From Pseudomonas synxantha (GTDB taxonomy: Bacteria; Pseudomonadota; Gammaproteobacteria; Pseudomonadales; Pseudomonadaceae), in the NCBI RefSeq assembly GCF_900105675.1, contig NZ_LT629786.1, forward strand, positions 1,488,001-1,552,000: 64,000 nucleotides of DNA, given 5' to 3'. Below the pieces are notes generated by a model. The model saw nothing but the letters and a program-made list of their open reading frames with translations. It was not told the DNA's origin and made no database searches. The stretch's first letter is position 1. Every line of letters begins with the position of its first letter. Positions 43,697-55,219 of this stretch are shown here, one piece after another. A program made the position numbers and the translations under genes.

Positions 43697-44320
43697 ATGC
43701 GCTTTATCCGCATGCTGTTGTTGCCGGCCTTGGCCCTGACCGCTGTCTCGGCCCATGCTGATCCGGCTTCCGTCGCCAGCCTGAAGAACCTGTTGGACAA
43801 ATCCCAGACCTTGACCGCGCGTTTCTCGCAGTTGACCCTGGATGCCGGTGGCACCCAACTGCAGGAAACTGCCGGCGAAATGGCGGTGCAGCGTCCGGGT
43901 TTGTTCTACTGGCATACCGAAGGCAAGGCCGAGCAGACCATCGTTTCCGATGGCCAGAAAGTCACCCTCTGGGACCCGGACCTGGAACAGGCGACCATCA
44001 AGAAGCTCGACCCGCGCCTGAACCAGACCCCGGCGCTGCTGCTCTCGGGTGACGTGTCGAAAATCAACGACAGTTTCGACATCACTTCCAAGCAGACCAG
44101 CAACGTGATCGAGTTCACCCTCAAGCCAAAATCCAAGGACACGCTGTTTGACACGCTGTCCCTGTCGTTCGGCAACGGCGTGATCAATAACATGCGCCTG
44201 GTCGACAGCGTTGGCCAGCGCACCGATATCCTGTTTTCCGGGGTCAAGGCCAACCAGCCGGTGCCTGCCTCCAAGTTCAAGTTCGACATCCCCAAGGGTG
44301 CCGACGTGATCCAGGAATAA
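43697..44320 (+). CDS. lolA: Outer-membrane lipoprotein carrier protein LolA
   Basis: The 207-aa periplasmic chaperone carries lipoproteins from LolCDE to LolB. Signal peptide: [21 protein letters not shown], cut before DPAS (given here in two parts: [14 protein letters not shown] and TAVSAHA). The mature part shows [23 protein letters not shown] and [19 protein letters not shown] 43697 has GAGG 9 nt upstream and is better than the ATG at 43685. It lies between ftsK and rarA, the usual order. Confidence 0.94.
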   Translation: MRFIRMLLLPALALTAVSAHADPASVASLKNLLDKSQTLTARFSQLTLDAGGTQLQETAGEMAVQRPGLFYWHTEGKAEQTIVSDGQKVTLWDPDLEQATIKKLDPRLNQTPALLLSGDVSKINDSFDITSKQTSNVIEFTLKPKSKDTLFDTLSLSFGNGVINNMRLVDSVGQRTDILFSGVKANQPVPASKFKFDIPKGADVIQE

Positions 44321-44347
44321 ACTGCCCAGAGGTTTCAAGCGCTGCCC

Positions 44348-45669
44348 ATGGATCTGTTTCGAAGTGACCCGATTGCCCAGCCCCTGGCCGCGCGCCTACG
44401 CTCGACCAACCTGGATGAGTACGTCGGTCAGGAACACCTGCTCGCTCGCGGCAAGCCTTTGCGCGAAGCCCTGGAGCAGGGCGCGCTGCACTCGATGATT
44501 TTCTGGGGCCCGCCAGGTGTGGGCAAGACCACCCTGGCGCGACTGCTGGCGAAAGTCTCGGATGCGCACTTTGAAACGGTCTCGGCGGTGCTGGCCGGGG
44601 TCAAGGAAATCCGCCAGGCGGTGGAGGTCGCCAAGCAGCAGGCCGGGCAATACGGCAAGCGCACCATCCTGTTCGTCGACGAAGTGCATCGCTTCAACAA
44701 GTCGCAGCAGGATGCGTTCCTGCCTTATGTCGAGGACGGCACGCTGATCTTTATCGGCGCCACAACCGAAAACCCTTCGTTTGAATTGAACAACGCGTTG
44801 TTGTCACGGGCACGGGTCTATGTGCTCAAGAGCCTCGACGAAACCGCGATGCGAAAGTTGCTGCAGCGCGCTTTGAGCGAAGACAAGGGGTTGGGCAAGC
44901 GTCAGCTGAGTCTCAGCGAGGAAGGCTTCAAGATTTTGCTGAGCGCTGCCGATGGCGATGGCCGACGCTTTCTCAACCTGCTGGAGAACGCCTCCGACCT
45001 GGCCGAAGACGGTGGTGAGATTGGCGTCGACCTGCTGCAAAGTCTGCTCGGTGATACGCGCCGGCGCTTCGACAAGGGCGGCGAAGCCTTCTACGATCAG
45101 ATTTCCGCGCTGCACAAATCCGTACGCGGCTCCAACCCCGACGGCGCGCTGTACTGGTTTGCGCGCATGATCGACGGCGGTTGCGATCCGCTGTACCTGG
45201 CACGCCGCGTGGTGCGCATGGCCAGCGAAGACATCGGCAATGCCGACCCGCGTGCCTTGAGCCTATGCCTGGCCGCCTGGGAGGTGCAGGAGCGCCTTGG
45301 CAGCCCCGAAGGCGAGCTGGCGGTGGCCCAGGCCATCACCTACCTGGCTTGCGCGCCGAAAAGCAACGCGGTGTACATGGGCTTCAAATCGGCCCTGCGT
45401 GCGGCGGCCGAACATGGCTCCCTCGAGGTGCCGCTGCACCTGCGCAATGCGCCGACCAAGCTGATGAAGCAGCTGGGCTATGGCGATGAATACCGGTATG
45501 CCCATGATGAGCCGGATGCCTACGCAGCTGGCGAAGACTATTTTCCCGATGGACTGGCGCCGCAGCCGTTCTATCAGCCGGTGCCCCGTGGCCTGGAGCT
45601 GAAGATCGGTGAAAAACTCAATCATTTGGCCACTCTCGACCGTTTAAGCCCCCGGCAGCGGAGAAAATC

Positions 45670-45673
<4 letters not shown>
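44348..45673 (+). CDS. rarA: Replication-associated recombination protein A (AAA+ ATPase)
   Basis: The 441-aa clamp-loader-like ATPase (RarA/MgsA) acts at stalled forks. Walker [14 protein letters not shown] (about residues 55-67) and Walker [17 protein letters not shown] (about 105-120) are intact, with the sensor GATTENPSF. The C-terminal tetramerisation part contains [18 protein letters not shown]. It overlaps crcB by 4 nt (ATGA) and is 27 bp after lolA. Confidence 0.95.
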
Positions 45674-47341
<1,668 letters not shown>

Positions 47342-48736
47342 ATGGAATTTCTGCCGCTGTTTCATAACCTGCGCGGCAGTCGTGTGTTGGTCGTCGGTGG
47401 CGGGGAGATTGCCTTGCGCAAATCCCGGCTGCTGGCTGACGCCGGTGCATTGCTGCGGGTGGTTGCTCCCCAGATCGAAGACCAGCTGCGCGAGCTGGTG
47501 CTGGGCAGTGGCGGGGAACTGATTTTGCGCGGTTATCAGGAGGCCGACCTTGACGGTTGCACCCTGATCATCGCGGCGACCGACGATGAACCACTGAACG
47601 CGCAGGTGTCCAGTGACGCCAAGCGTCGCTGCGTACCGGTCAACGTGGTGGACGCGCCGGCCTTGTGCAGCGTGATCTTCCCGGCGATTGTCGACCGTTC
47701 GCCCTTGGTGATTGCGGTCTCCAGTGGCGGCGATGCGCCGGTACTGGCGCGCTTGATCCGGGCCAAGCTGGAAACCTGGATTCCTTCTACCTACGGTCAG
47801 TTGGCCGGGTTGGCGGCGCGTTTTCGTGCCCAGGTCAAAGGTTTGTACCCGGATGTGCAGCAACGCCGGGCGTTCTGGGAAGAGGTATTCCAGGGGCCGA
47901 TTGCCGACCGTCAATTGGCCGGGCAGGGCGACGAGGCCGAGCGCCTGTTGATCGACAAGGTCAACGGCGCACCGCCGCACGCGCCCGGTGAGGTTTACCT
48001 GGTGGGCGCTGGCCCGGGCGATCCGGACCTGTTGACCTTCCGCGCCCTGCGCCTGATGCAGCAAGCCGACGTGGTGCTCTACGACCGCCTGGTGGCGCCG
48101 GCGATTCTCGAGCTGTGCCGTCGCGACGCCGAACGTGTGTACGTCGGCAAGCGCCGCGCTGACCACGCCGTACCGCAAGCCCGGATCAACCAGCAACTGG
48201 TCGACCTGGCCAAGCAAGGTAAGCGCGTGCTGCGCCTCAAGGGCGGCGATCCGTTCATTTTTGGGCGCGGTGGCGAAGAAATCGAGGAATTGGCGGCCCA
48301 TGGCATCCCGTTCCAGGTGGTGCCGGGGATTACGGCGGCCAGTGGTTGCGCGGCGTATGCCGGGATTCCGCTGACGCACCGCGACTATGCGCAGTCGGTG
48401 CGTTTTATCACGGGACACCTTAAGAACGGTACGTCGGATCTGCCCTGGCAGGACCTGGTGGGGCCGTCGCAGACCCTGGTGTTCTATATGGGCTTGATTG
48501 GCTTGCCGATCATTTGCGAGCAGTTGATCAAGCACGGGCGCTCGGCGGAAACTCCGGCCGCTTTGATCCAGCAGGGCACCACCTCCAACCAGCGCGTGTT
48601 CACCGGCACCCTGGCTGACTTGCCACGTATGGTGGCGGAGCATGAAGTGCATGCGCCGACGCTGGTGATCGTGGGTGAGGTGGTGGTACTGCGCGAGAAG
48701 CTCAAATGGTTCGAAGGGGCCCAGTCTCAGGTGTGA
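47342..48736 (+). CDS. cysG: Siroheme synthase (uroporphyrinogen-III C-methyltransferase / precorrin-2 dehydrogenase / ferrochelatase)
   Basis: The 464-aa multifunctional enzyme makes sirohaem for sulfite and nitrite reductases. The N-terminal CysGB part has the NAD-binding [15 protein letters not shown]; the C-terminal CysGA methyltransferase has [18 protein letters not shown] and [17 protein letters not shown]. It begins right after serS and is followed by a REP doublet. The pairing with serS in this order is typical of pseudomonads. Confidence 0.96.
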   Translation: MEFLPLFHNLRGSRVLVVGGGEIALRKSRLLADAGALLRVVAPQIEDQLRELVLGSGGELILRGYQEADLDGCTLIIAATDDEPLNAQVSSDAKRRCVPVNVVDAPALCSVIFPAIVDRSPLVIAVSSGGDAPVLARLIRAKLETWIPSTYGQLAGLAARFRAQVKGLYPDVQQRRAFWEEVFQGPIADRQLAGQGDEAERLLIDKVNGAPPHAPGEVYLVGAGPGDPDLLTFRALRLMQQADVVLYDRLVAPAILELCRRDAERVYVGKRRADHAVPQARINQQLVDLAKQGKRVLRLKGGDPFIFGRGGEEIEELAAHGIPFQVVPGITAASGCAAYAGIPLTHRDYAQSVRFITGHLKNGTSDLPWQDLVGPSQTLVFYMGLIGLPIICEQLIKHGRSAETPAALIQQGTTSNQRVFTGTLADLPRMVAEHEVHAPTLVIVGEVVVLREKLKWFEGAQSQV

Positions 48737-48746
48737 GCCTTAAAAG

Positions 48747-48820
48747 CATCGGGAGCAAGCCCCCTCCCACATTTTGGTTTGTGAACACAGTCAAAATGTG
48801 GGAGGGGGCTTGCTCCCGAT
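48747..48820. repeat. REP doublet, inward arrangement
   Basis: CATCGGGAGC ends outside, TGTGGG ends facing inwards around a 20-25-nt spacer (CATTTTG...CAAAATG). Total 74 bp, between the convergent cysG and glutathionyl-hydroquinone reductase genes. Confidence 0.9.
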
Positions 48821-48850
48821 GGGGCCATCAAATACAACCGATGATCCCGA

Positions 48851-49846
48851 TCAACTAAAGACACCTTTACCGGAAAGTCGCGCCCGATCATGGCTGTTGT
48901 CAAACCCCTGCAACGGCCCCTTCGGCACAATCCCGGTCGGATTGATCGTGCGATGACTGGCATAGTAATGCCCCTTGATATGGGCGAAATCCACCGTCTC
49001 CGCCACGCCCGGCCACTGATACATCTCCCTCAGCCAGTTCGACAAATTCGCATAATCCGCAATCCGCCGCAGGTTGCACTTGAAGTGGCTGTAGTACACC
49101 GCATCAAAACGAATCAGCGTGGTGAACAGCCGCACATCGGCCTCGGTCAGGTATTCGCCGGCCAGATAGCGATGGGTGCCCAGGTGCTGTTCCAAATGGT
49201 CCAGTTCGGCAAACACATCATCAAAAGCACTTTCATAAGCCTGTTGTGATGTGGCGAAGCCTGCGCGGTACACGCCGTTGTTCACGGCCGGGTAGATGCG
49301 TTCGTTCAGCGCATCAATAGTTGCGCGCAGTGACTCGGGGTAGAAGTCCAGCCTGTTGCCGGTCAGCCCGTTGAACGCGCTGTTGAACATGCGGATGATC
49401 TCCGCCGACTCATTGCTGACGATGCGCTTGAGCTTCTTGTCCCATAGCACCGGCACGGTGACGCGCCCGGTGTAATCGGCGGTTTCGGCGGTGTAGCGCT
49501 GGTGCATGAAGTCCAGACCGTCCAGTTTGTCGCCGCTGGAGCCGTGGGCCTTGTCGAAGGTCCAACCGTTTTCCAGCATCAACCAGCTGACCACCGAGAC
49601 GTCAATCAGGCTTTCCAGGCCTTTGAGCTTGCGCAGGATCAAGGTGCGGTGCGCCCAGGGGCAGGCGAGGGAAACATAGAGATGGTAACGACCGGCCTCG
49701 GCCTGGAAGCCGCCTTCACCGCTGGGGCCAGGCTGGCCATCGGCGGTCACCCAGTTGCGGCGTTTTGCCTGCTCCCGCTGGAATGCGCCATCTGCGCTAC
49801 TTTCGTACCACTGGTCTTTCCAGTGTCCTTCAATCAGCAAACCCAT
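48851..49846 (-). CDS. Glutathionyl-hydroquinone reductase (Xi-class GST, YqjG/ECM4-like)
   Basis: The 331-aa enzyme reduces glutathionyl-hydroquinones, such as those produced from chlorinated or endogenous quinones. The catalytic Cys62 is in LACPWAHRTL, the defining motif of the class. The C-terminal helical GST domain includes RFDAVYYSHFKCNLRRI. Length fits E. coli YqjG (328 aa). It is monocistronic. Confidence 0.92.
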   Translation of the reverse strand: MGLLIEGHWKDQWYESSADGAFQREQAKRRNWVTADGQPGPSGEGGFQAEAGRYHLYVSLACPWAHRTLILRKLKGLESLIDVSVVSWLMLENGWTFDKAHGSSGDKLDGLDFMHQRYTAETADYTGRVTVPVLWDKKLKRIVSNESAEIIRMFNSAFNGLTGNRLDFYPESLRATIDALNERIYPAVNNGVYRAGFATSQQAYESAFDDVFAELDHLEQHLGTHRYLAGEYLTEADVRLFTTLIRFDAVYYSHFKCNLRRIADYANLSNWLREMYQWPGVAETVDFAHIKGHYYASHRTINPTGIVPKGPLQGFDNSHDRARLSGKGVFS

Positions 49847-49932
49847 GACTGACTCCTTGGCTATAAGCGTTGGAGCCAGTCTAGCGGGGTGAGTTCGAAC
49901 TAAAAGCGCAAAGACCCGGGCTTAATTATCGA

Positions 49933-50934
49933 TTAAATCGATTTGTCCCGTGCGTCCCAGTATTGTCGGGCCAATTCGAACGCCTGTTGCCGTGGGTGAC
50001 CGAGGCCGCGCAAGGCCAGGGCCATGGTGGCGATCAGGGCTAATTGTGGATAGCTGTCCTCGATCTCACCGCGCCACAGTGCTTTCAAGTGTTCAGGTTC
50101 CAGCGTCGCCGGCTTGACGTGACGCTGGGCGGAGAGGGCGGGCCACTCTTCGTCCCAGCTCTGGCCGCCAGTGGTGCCATACAAGTGACTGAGGGTGTCG
50201 GGGTTGATCTCGATCTCGCCACCGTCGCCCTTGACCACAATCACATTGTCACCGAGCAGGCCACTGGCATCGCGATGTACGCCCTGGTAACCCGGGTGGA
50301 AGATGCTTTGCAGGCCGCAACGCGCGTTCAGCGGGTTAAGCAACCGTGCTAGCGAATGGATGGGCGAGCGCAGGCCGAGGGTGTTGCGCAGGTCGATCAT
50401 GCGTTGCAATTGCGGTGCCCAGTCGCCTAGCGGGATAAACGCCAGGTTGCCGTGCTCGAAGGCGCTCTCGACTTGCTGCCAATTGCGGCACAGCGGGATC
50501 CGTAGAGCCTCCAGCAACTGCTCGGTGTACAACCGGCCCGCCGTGTGGGCACCACCGCCGTGCATCAGGATGCGCACGCCGTTTTGTGCCAGGCACTTGG
50601 CCGCGAGCAGGAACCACGGCAGGTGGCGTTTCTTGCCGGCATAGGTCGGCCAGTCGATGTCCACATTCAGGGCTGGTGCGTTGAGCCGTTCACGTACCGC
50701 TTCGGTGAAGCCGGCAAGCTCTTCGGGGCTTTCTTCCTTGTGACGCAGCAGCATCAGGAAGGCACCGAGCTGGGTATCCTCGACCTTTTCGTCGAGCAGC
50801 ATGCCCATGGCCTCCCGGGCTTCCTCGCGGGTGAGGTTGCGCGCGCCGCGCTTGCCTTTACCGAGGATGCGCACGAACTGCGCAAAGGGGTGCTCTTCAG
50901 GCGTTGCGAGGGTCAGGGGGGCAAAGTCGGTCAT
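49933..50934 (-). CDS. ybiB: YbiB-type protein (TrpD2, anthranilate phosphoribosyltransferase-like)
   Basis: The 333-aa protein has the nucleoside phosphorylase/TrpD fold. N-terminal GKGKRGARNLTREEAREAM and central HGGGAHTAGRLYTEQLLEAL are recognisable, but the PRPP and anthranilate residues of true TrpD are not conserved in the E. coli homologue, which binds DNA and is LexA-controlled. ATG 50934 overlaps the tusE stop by 4 nt (ATGA). It is the last gene of the tusDCBE operon here. The role in sulfur relay, if any, is unknown. Confidence 0.85.
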   Translation of the reverse strand: MTDFAPLTLATPEEHPFAQFVRILGKGKRGARNLTREEAREAMGMLLDEKVEDTQLGAFLMLLRHKEESPEELAGFTEAVRERLNAPALNVDIDWPTYAGKKRHLPWFLLAAKCLAQNGVRILMHGGGAHTAGRLYTEQLLEALRIPLCRNWQQVESAFEHGNLAFIPLGDWAPQLQRMIDLRNTLGLRSPIHSLARLLNPLNARCGLQSIFHPGYQGVHRDASGLLGDNVIVVKGDGGEIEINPDTLSHLYGTTGGQSWDEEWPALSAQRHVKPATLEPEHLKALWRGEIEDSYPQLALIATMALALRGLGHPRQQAFELARQYWDARDKSI

Positions 50935-51266
50935 AAGCAATTCGTCGGCCTGGGCAGGCCCGCCAGCTTGGCGGCGAGTTTGGCGGGAGTGCCATTGAAC
51001 AATTTGTTGAGGTGCAGGCTGTTGCCCTTTTCCGGGCCCAGCTTCAAGGCGGTGTACTTGATCAGCGGGCGCGTGGCCGGGGACAGCTGGAATTGGGCAT
51101 AGAACTGGCGCAGCAGCCGGAGGATCTCCCAGTGATCCGGGGTCAGCTCCAGGGCTTCGGCGGCGGCCAGGGCCTGCGCCACCTCCTCGGACCAGTCATC
51201 CAGGTCGACGAGGTAGCCGTCCTTGTCCAGTTCCAGGGCGCGAGCGCCTACGGTCAAGGTGTTCAT
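50931..51266 (-). CDS. tusE: Sulfurtransferase TusE (DsrC-like)
   Basis: The 111-aa acceptor protein takes persulfide from TusBCD and passes it to MnmA. The C-terminal arm ends in LPRPTNCL with the catalytic Cys110. The fold signature GYLVDLDDWSEEVAQALA is present. It overlaps tusB by 4 nt and ybiB by 4 nt. It lacks the second conserved cysteine of dissimilatory DsrC, consistent with TusE. Confidence 0.94.
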   Translation of the reverse strand: MNTLTVGARALELDKDGYLVDLDDWSEEVAQALAAAEALELTPDHWEILRLLRQFYAQFQLSPATRPLIKYTALKLGPEKGNSLHLNKLFNGTPAKLAAKLAGLPRPTNCL

Positions 51267-51541
51267 AGCCAGGTGTTGACCTTGTCGTAGTCGATCGACA
51301 GTTGTACGAAACCTGGGTAGTCCACACTGTCGGCCCAGTCGGGCAGGGGCAAATTACGCGCCTGCATGTCTTCGGCCAGTACAAACACCTTCACGCCCTT
51401 GGTGTGCAGGGCAGGGCTGTGCAAGCCGTAGGCGCCATCGCCGCAGAGCAGGATCGCGTCTTCGCGCCCACACAGGCGCAGGCAGCTGTCGAGGCGGCTA
51501 TCGGTGAACGGAGAATGAGACAGCACATGTAAAGTTGACAT
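51263..51541 (-). CDS. tusB: Sulfurtransferase complex subunit TusB
   Basis: The 92-aa DsrH-family subunit of the TusBCD hexamer. STLHVLSHSPFTDSRLDSCL at the N-terminus is typical. It shares a TGATG junction with tusC (stop and start overlap) and overlaps tusE by 4 nt. TusB itself does not carry the active persulfide in the E. coli model. Confidence 0.9.
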   Translation of the reverse strand: MSTLHVLSHSPFTDSRLDSCLRLCGREDAILLCGDGAYGLHSPALHTKGVKVFVLAEDMQARNLPLPDWADSVDYPGFVQLSIDYDKVNTWL

Positions 51542-51891
51542 CAGAGGGTTATCACCTGGTCGTAACGGTCAATCAGCCTGCAAATGTCTTCGTTGCCCAG
51601 GGGCTGGGCGCTGGCCGGCGGGGTGAGCCCGCGCTCCGCCAGGCTATGGCTGCAAGCGAATACGTCATCAATGCCAAACAGCCCCAATGCCTGCAGGTTG
51701 GCACCGAGGTCCTTTTGCTGCACAGCCTTGGCGTCCTGGTGCGGTGCCAGCTGAAACACACCGTCGTCAAGAAACAGCAGGCCAATGGGCAGATCAAACG
51801 CGCCACCGGCCAGCACGATATCCAGCGCTTCCCGCGCACTCGGCCCGGACCATGGGGCCTGGCGGCTGATTACCAACAGGGATTTGGACAT
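51541..51891 (-). CDS. tusC: Sulfurtransferase complex subunit TusC
   Basis: The 116-aa DsrF-family subunit. KSLLVISRQAPWSGPSAREALDI at the N-terminus and DDVFACSHSLAERG in the middle are characteristic. ATG 51891 is used because GGAGGG is 7 nt upstream; the ATG at 51906 would place it inside the reading frame. It follows tusD by 1 bp and is coupled to tusB. Confidence 0.9.
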   Translation of the reverse strand: MSKSLLVISRQAPWSGPSAREALDIVLAGGAFDLPIGLLFLDDGVFQLAPHQDAKAVQQKDLGANLQALGLFGIDDVFACSHSLAERGLTPPASAQPLGNEDICRLIDRYDQVITL

Positions 51892-51892
51892 G

Positions 51893-52285
51893 TCATGGCC
51901 CTCCAAAACAGATCAGGCGGTCGGCGCCCTGTATAGCGTCATGCAATTGCCCCAGGCCCGACAGCGCCCAGGGTGCCTCCAGGTTAACCGCGCTGCGTTG
52001 ATAGCGCGTGGCTTCCTCGGCATTGAGCACGCCACGGCGCAAGGCCGCGGCGATGCACACCACGCCATCAAGCTGGTGCTGGCTGACAAATTCGCGCCAT
52101 TGGCGGGCGATATCTTGCTCATCCTGGGGAGCAACGATGTTATTGGATGCGCTGTACACGCCATCTTGATAAAAAAACAGCCGCACAATCTCATGCCCGC
52201 CGGCCAGCGCCGCCTGGGCGAACAACAGGGCGCGGCGCGAGGAGGGCGTGTGGGCGGCGCTATACAGTGCAATCGCGAACTTCAT
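51893..52285 (-). CDS. tusD: Sulfurtransferase complex subunit TusD
   Basis: The 130-aa DsrE-family subunit that receives sulfur from TusA. The catalytic cysteine is Cys77 in DGVVCIAAALRRGV, aligned with E. coli Cys78. ATG 52285 gives the normal N-terminus MKFAIALYSAAHTPS. It is the first gene of a tight tusD-tusC-tusB-tusE-ybiB operon, transcribed away from the CoA-transferase gene. Confidence 0.94.
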   Translation of the reverse strand: MKFAIALYSAAHTPSSRRALLFAQAALAGGHEIVRLFFYQDGVYSASNNIVAPQDEQDIARQWREFVSQHQLDGVVCIAAALRRGVLNAEEATRYQRSAVNLEAPWALSGLGQLHDAIQGADRLICFGGP

Positions 52286-52442
52286 GGAACACTCTGCCAA
52301 CTAACGTGGGCCAATGATAAAGCCGCCGCCGCGAAAAAGCCCGCCGTGATCAAAACGGTCACTGCCGCTGATCGTTCTGACGATTGCCGGCAGGCGCAAG
52401 GCTGCCTAGTCTGTGGGGATTCGCAACCCGGATGGAGTCCGT

Positions 52443-53618
52443 ATGTCAGGTCCCTTGGCGTCCCTTAAAGTGCTGGATTTTTCCACCTTGCTGCCCGGCC
52501 CGTTTGCCTCCTTGTTGCTGGCGGACATGGGCGCCGAGGTGTTGCGTATCGAATCGCCTACGCGCATGGACCTGCTGCGCGTATTGCCGCCCCATGACCG
52601 CGGCACGTCGGCGAGCCATGCCTATCTCAATCGCAACAAGCGCAGTCTGGCCCTGGATCTCAAGCAGGCCGAGGCGGTGGAGATCGTGCGTGAGTTGGTG
52701 AAGGAACATGACATTCTGGTCGAGCAGTTTCGCCCCGGGGTCATGGAGCGCCTGGGTTTGGGTTACGCGGCGCTGAAAGCGATCAACCCCCGGCTGATCT
52801 ATGTATCGATTACTGGCTACGGCCAGACCGGCCCTTATAAGGACCGCGCCGGCCACGATATCAATTACCTGGCGTTGGCCGGCGTGGCCAGCCACACCGG
52901 GCGCCGGGACAGCGGGCCGCTGCCGCTGGGGGTACAACTGGCCGATGTGGCAGGCGGGTCGCTGCATGCGGTGGTGGGCTTGCTGGCGGCGGTGATTGCC
53001 AGGCAGCAGAGCGGGGTGGGACAGTACCTGGATGTGAGCATGACCGATTGCTCGTTCAGCCTGAACGCCATGGCCGGCGCCGGTTACCTGGCCTGCGGGG
53101 TGGAGCCTGAGTGGGAGAACCATGTGCTCAATGGTGGGAGTTTCTACGACTACTATCGCAGTCGTGATGGACGCTGGATGTCGGTGGGGAGTTTGGAGCC
53201 AGCGTTTATGCAGCAATTATGCGAGGCACTGGGACAGCCGGAGCTGGCGGCCCACAGCGTGAAGCCTGAACAGCAGGCCGTTCTTAAGCAGGCCCTGCGG
53301 GTGGAGTTTGAGAAGCGCAGCTTTGAGGAGCTTTGCGAGCTGTTCGCCGGGGTGGATGCGTGTGTGGAACCGGTGTTGAGCCTGGCGGAGGCTGTTGAAC
53401 ATCCGCAGTTGAAGGCTCGAGAACTGGTCAGCCAGGTGCCCAGAGGGGATGGCTCGACACAAGCGCAATTGGCCTGCCCGCTGAAGTTTTCCGAAGGTTT
53501 GCCAGAGCCTCGGCATATTGGTGTGGCAGTGGGGGCGCACAGTGATGAAGTGTTGGCGCAGTTGGGGTTCAGTGCTCAGCGGATAGAGGCGTTGCGGCAG
53601 GCCAGGGTGGTTGGGTGA
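52443..53618 (+). CDS. Class III CoA-transferase (CaiB/BaiF family)
   Basis: The 391-aa enzyme transfers CoA between carboxylic acids or acts as an alpha-methylacyl-CoA racemase-like protein. The catalytic Asp is in KDRAGHDINYLALAG (about residue 140). The N-terminal SLKVLDFSTLLPGPFAS and GVMERLGLGYAAL match the family. ATG 52443 has GGAG 8 nt upstream and is preferred over GTG 52413. No acyl-CoA pathway genes are adjacent, so the substrate is open. Confidence 0.87.
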   Translation: MSGPLASLKVLDFSTLLPGPFASLLLADMGAEVLRIESPTRMDLLRVLPPHDRGTSASHAYLNRNKRSLALDLKQAEAVEIVRELVKEHDILVEQFRPGVMERLGLGYAALKAINPRLIYVSITGYGQTGPYKDRAGHDINYLALAGVASHTGRRDSGPLPLGVQLADVAGGSLHAVVGLLAAVIARQQSGVGQYLDVSMTDCSFSLNAMAGAGYLACGVEPEWENHVLNGGSFYDYYRSRDGRWMSVGSLEPAFMQQLCEALGQPELAAHSVKPEQQAVLKQALRVEFEKRSFEELCELFAGVDACVEPVLSLAEAVEHPQLKARELVSQVPRGDGSTQAQLACPLKFSEGLPEPRHIGVAVGAHSDEVLAQLGFSAQRIEALRQARVVG

Positions 53619-53625
53619 ATGTACT

Positions 53626-53709
53626 GGCCTCATCGGGAGCAAGCCCCCTCCCACCTTTGGATCTGTGAATACATTCTAAATGTGGGAGGGGCTTGCTCCC
53701 GATGAGGCC
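53626..53709. repeat. REP doublet, inward arrangement, with extended palindrome
   Basis: GGCCTCATCGGGAGC at the left pairs with GCTCCCGATGAGGCC at the right, with TGTGGGAGG facing inwards. The right copy is one G shorter (GGGAGGGGCTTG). Core 53631-53704. It lies between the convergent CoA-transferase and sprT genes and may form a bidirectional terminator. Confidence 0.9.
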
Positions 53710-53710
53710 C

Positions 53711-54205
53711 TTATTCCACCCGTGTCTCCCCGGTATATACCAGGGTCTGCCGACACCGCCGACACAAATACCGCCGTCCCTGGTTCACCAACCCATGGCG
53801 CTGCGCCGAAAACGGAAAATCACTGTCCGCACACGGGCATCGGTAGATATAGCGCTTTACCTGGCGACGCTTGATCTCATAGGTATGGCAACGATCCGGC
53901 GGCAGTTCATAAACCCCGCGCATGATCAGCTGCCATTCCTCGCCATGGGGCTGGATACGTTCGCCGAACAACTGGTGGGCAATCAGGTGCGCCACTTCGT
54001 GGGCCACGGTTTGCTTGAGAAAGTGCTGGCTGTTTTCACGGTACAGCTGAGGGTTGAAGCGCAGCAGGTTCTCGTGCAAATGCGCGACACCGGCCTTCTG
54101 GCCCCGCAGCTTGAGGCTGACCTGGGGGCGTTTGAAGCTTCGTTTGAAAAAGGATTCGGCTTGCAGGAAACAATCTTCGACGCGGGTATTGAGTTGCTCG
54201 GGCAT
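53711..54205 (-). CDS. sprT: SprT-family zinc metalloprotease-like protein
   Basis: The 164-aa protein has the HEVAHLIAH zinc/catalytic motif in the middle (about residues 70-78) and a C-terminal zinc ribbon with CPC and CRRCR pairs. SprT-like proteins are related to the DNA-protein crosslink protease SPRTN. ATG 54205 gives the N-terminus MPELN-like start ([12 protein letters not shown]). It is convergent with the CoA-transferase gene. Role in bacteria is unproven. Confidence 0.9.
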   Translation of the reverse strand: MPEQLNTRVEDCFLQAESFFKRSFKRPQVSLKLRGQKAGVAHLHENLLRFNPQLYRENSQHFLKQTVAHEVAHLIAHQLFGERIQPHGEEWQLIMRGVYELPPDRCHTYEIKRRQVKRYIYRCPCADSDFPFSAQRHGLVNQGRRYLCRRCRQTLVYTGETRVE

Positions 54206-54334
54206 GCTGTACATATCTCCAGAGACACCCAGTATGCCGCAAAACCAGGTGTTTCCGAATCTGTCAGGCGCCGAATGGTCATGCATGACGCACAAAGCCA
54301 CCTTGCGGTGGCCTTGCCCCAGGGTTTTGTTTGT

Positions 54335-54937
54335 TCAGCTGGTGTAGATCGGCCCGACGCCCAAGCCCCAGACGATGACAGTAAAGGCCATGATCGCCAC
54401 CAGTACCACGAGGCCCACGGCCAATACCGAGCTGGAGAACAGGAAGCCTTCGTCCGGGTCGATGCTCATGAAAGTCGGCAAGCCCACATACAGCAGGTAC
54501 ACCGTGTAGCAGATCGCCGCCGTGCCGACGACCATGCCCAGCCACATATGCGGGTAGAGCGCCGCCAGCCCACCGATAAACAGTGGGGTCGCGGTGTAGG
54601 TGGCAAAGGCCACGCAACGGGCCATGCTGGGGCTGGCGTCGTAGGTGCGCGCCATCCAGTGAATGAACGCCCCCATCACTGCTACACCGCCGAGCATGGC
54701 GGCGTAAGACATCAGGGTCATCCACAGCGCGCTTTCCTGGGTCAGCATGACCGGCGCGCGGTTGCCGATGACCCAGCCGACCTGGGTGGTGCCGATAAAG
54801 GCAGATACGGCGGGGATCGCTGCAAGTATCAGGGTATGAGTGAGGTACATGTGGCCGATGCTTTCTTCCTTATCGCCACGAATTTCCCGCCATTCCTGGT
54901 CGGGATGGGTAAACAGCCCCACGACGTGATGGATCAT
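54335..54937 (-). CDS. YIP1-family inner-membrane protein
   Basis: The 200-aa protein has five likely transmembrane helices after a short N-terminal cytosolic segment ([17 protein letters not shown]), the hallmark of YIP1 proteins. Further landmarks are [18 protein letters not shown] and [21 protein letters not shown] 54937 has AGGAG 9 nt upstream. It is upstream of sprT by 130 bp on the same strand. The function in bacteria is unknown. Confidence 0.82.
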   Translation of the reverse strand: MIHHVVGLFTHPDQEWREIRGDKEESIGHMYLTHTLILAAIPAVSAFIGTTQVGWVIGNRAPVMLTQESALWMTLMSYAAMLGGVAVMGAFIHWMARTYDASPSMARCVAFATYTATPLFIGGLAALYPHMWLGMVVGTAAICYTVYLLYVGLPTFMSIDPDEGFLFSSSVLAVGLVVLVAIMAFTVIVWGLGVGPIYTS

Positions 54938-55127
54938 GCCAGTCACTCCTGTCGTTATTACCATCGCCCCCCATCGGAGCGCCCACGGGCCAGATGGCCT
55001 GAAAGGTCTGGATATATGTGTGCGACCTCAAGTCGCAGTATAGGAAGTGATGACCGGAATAACTGTAGGGCCTTTAGAGCAAATCGCACTGTAAACCTGG
55101 GGTTTAATCGCCGCTGGGCCTGTCAAA

Positions 55128-55148
55128 TATGGGGGGCTTGCTCCCACA
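55128..55148. repeat. Solitary degenerate REP remnant
   Basis: TATGGGGGGCTTGCTCCCAC resembles one REP core with a deletion, without an inverted partner nearby. It lies in the ttcA upstream region. Confidence 0.6.
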
Positions 55149-55219
55149 TTGAATGTAAGTACTCGACATCGCTAAAATACCCGGCTTTTCGTCACACACC
55201 TTCAGCGGATCCAAGCGCC

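Noticed and set aside
53693..55219. Long in-frame plus-strand extension upstream of ttcA
   Set aside because: It runs antisense through sprT and the YIP1 gene; TtcA begins at 55220 with its normal N-terminus.
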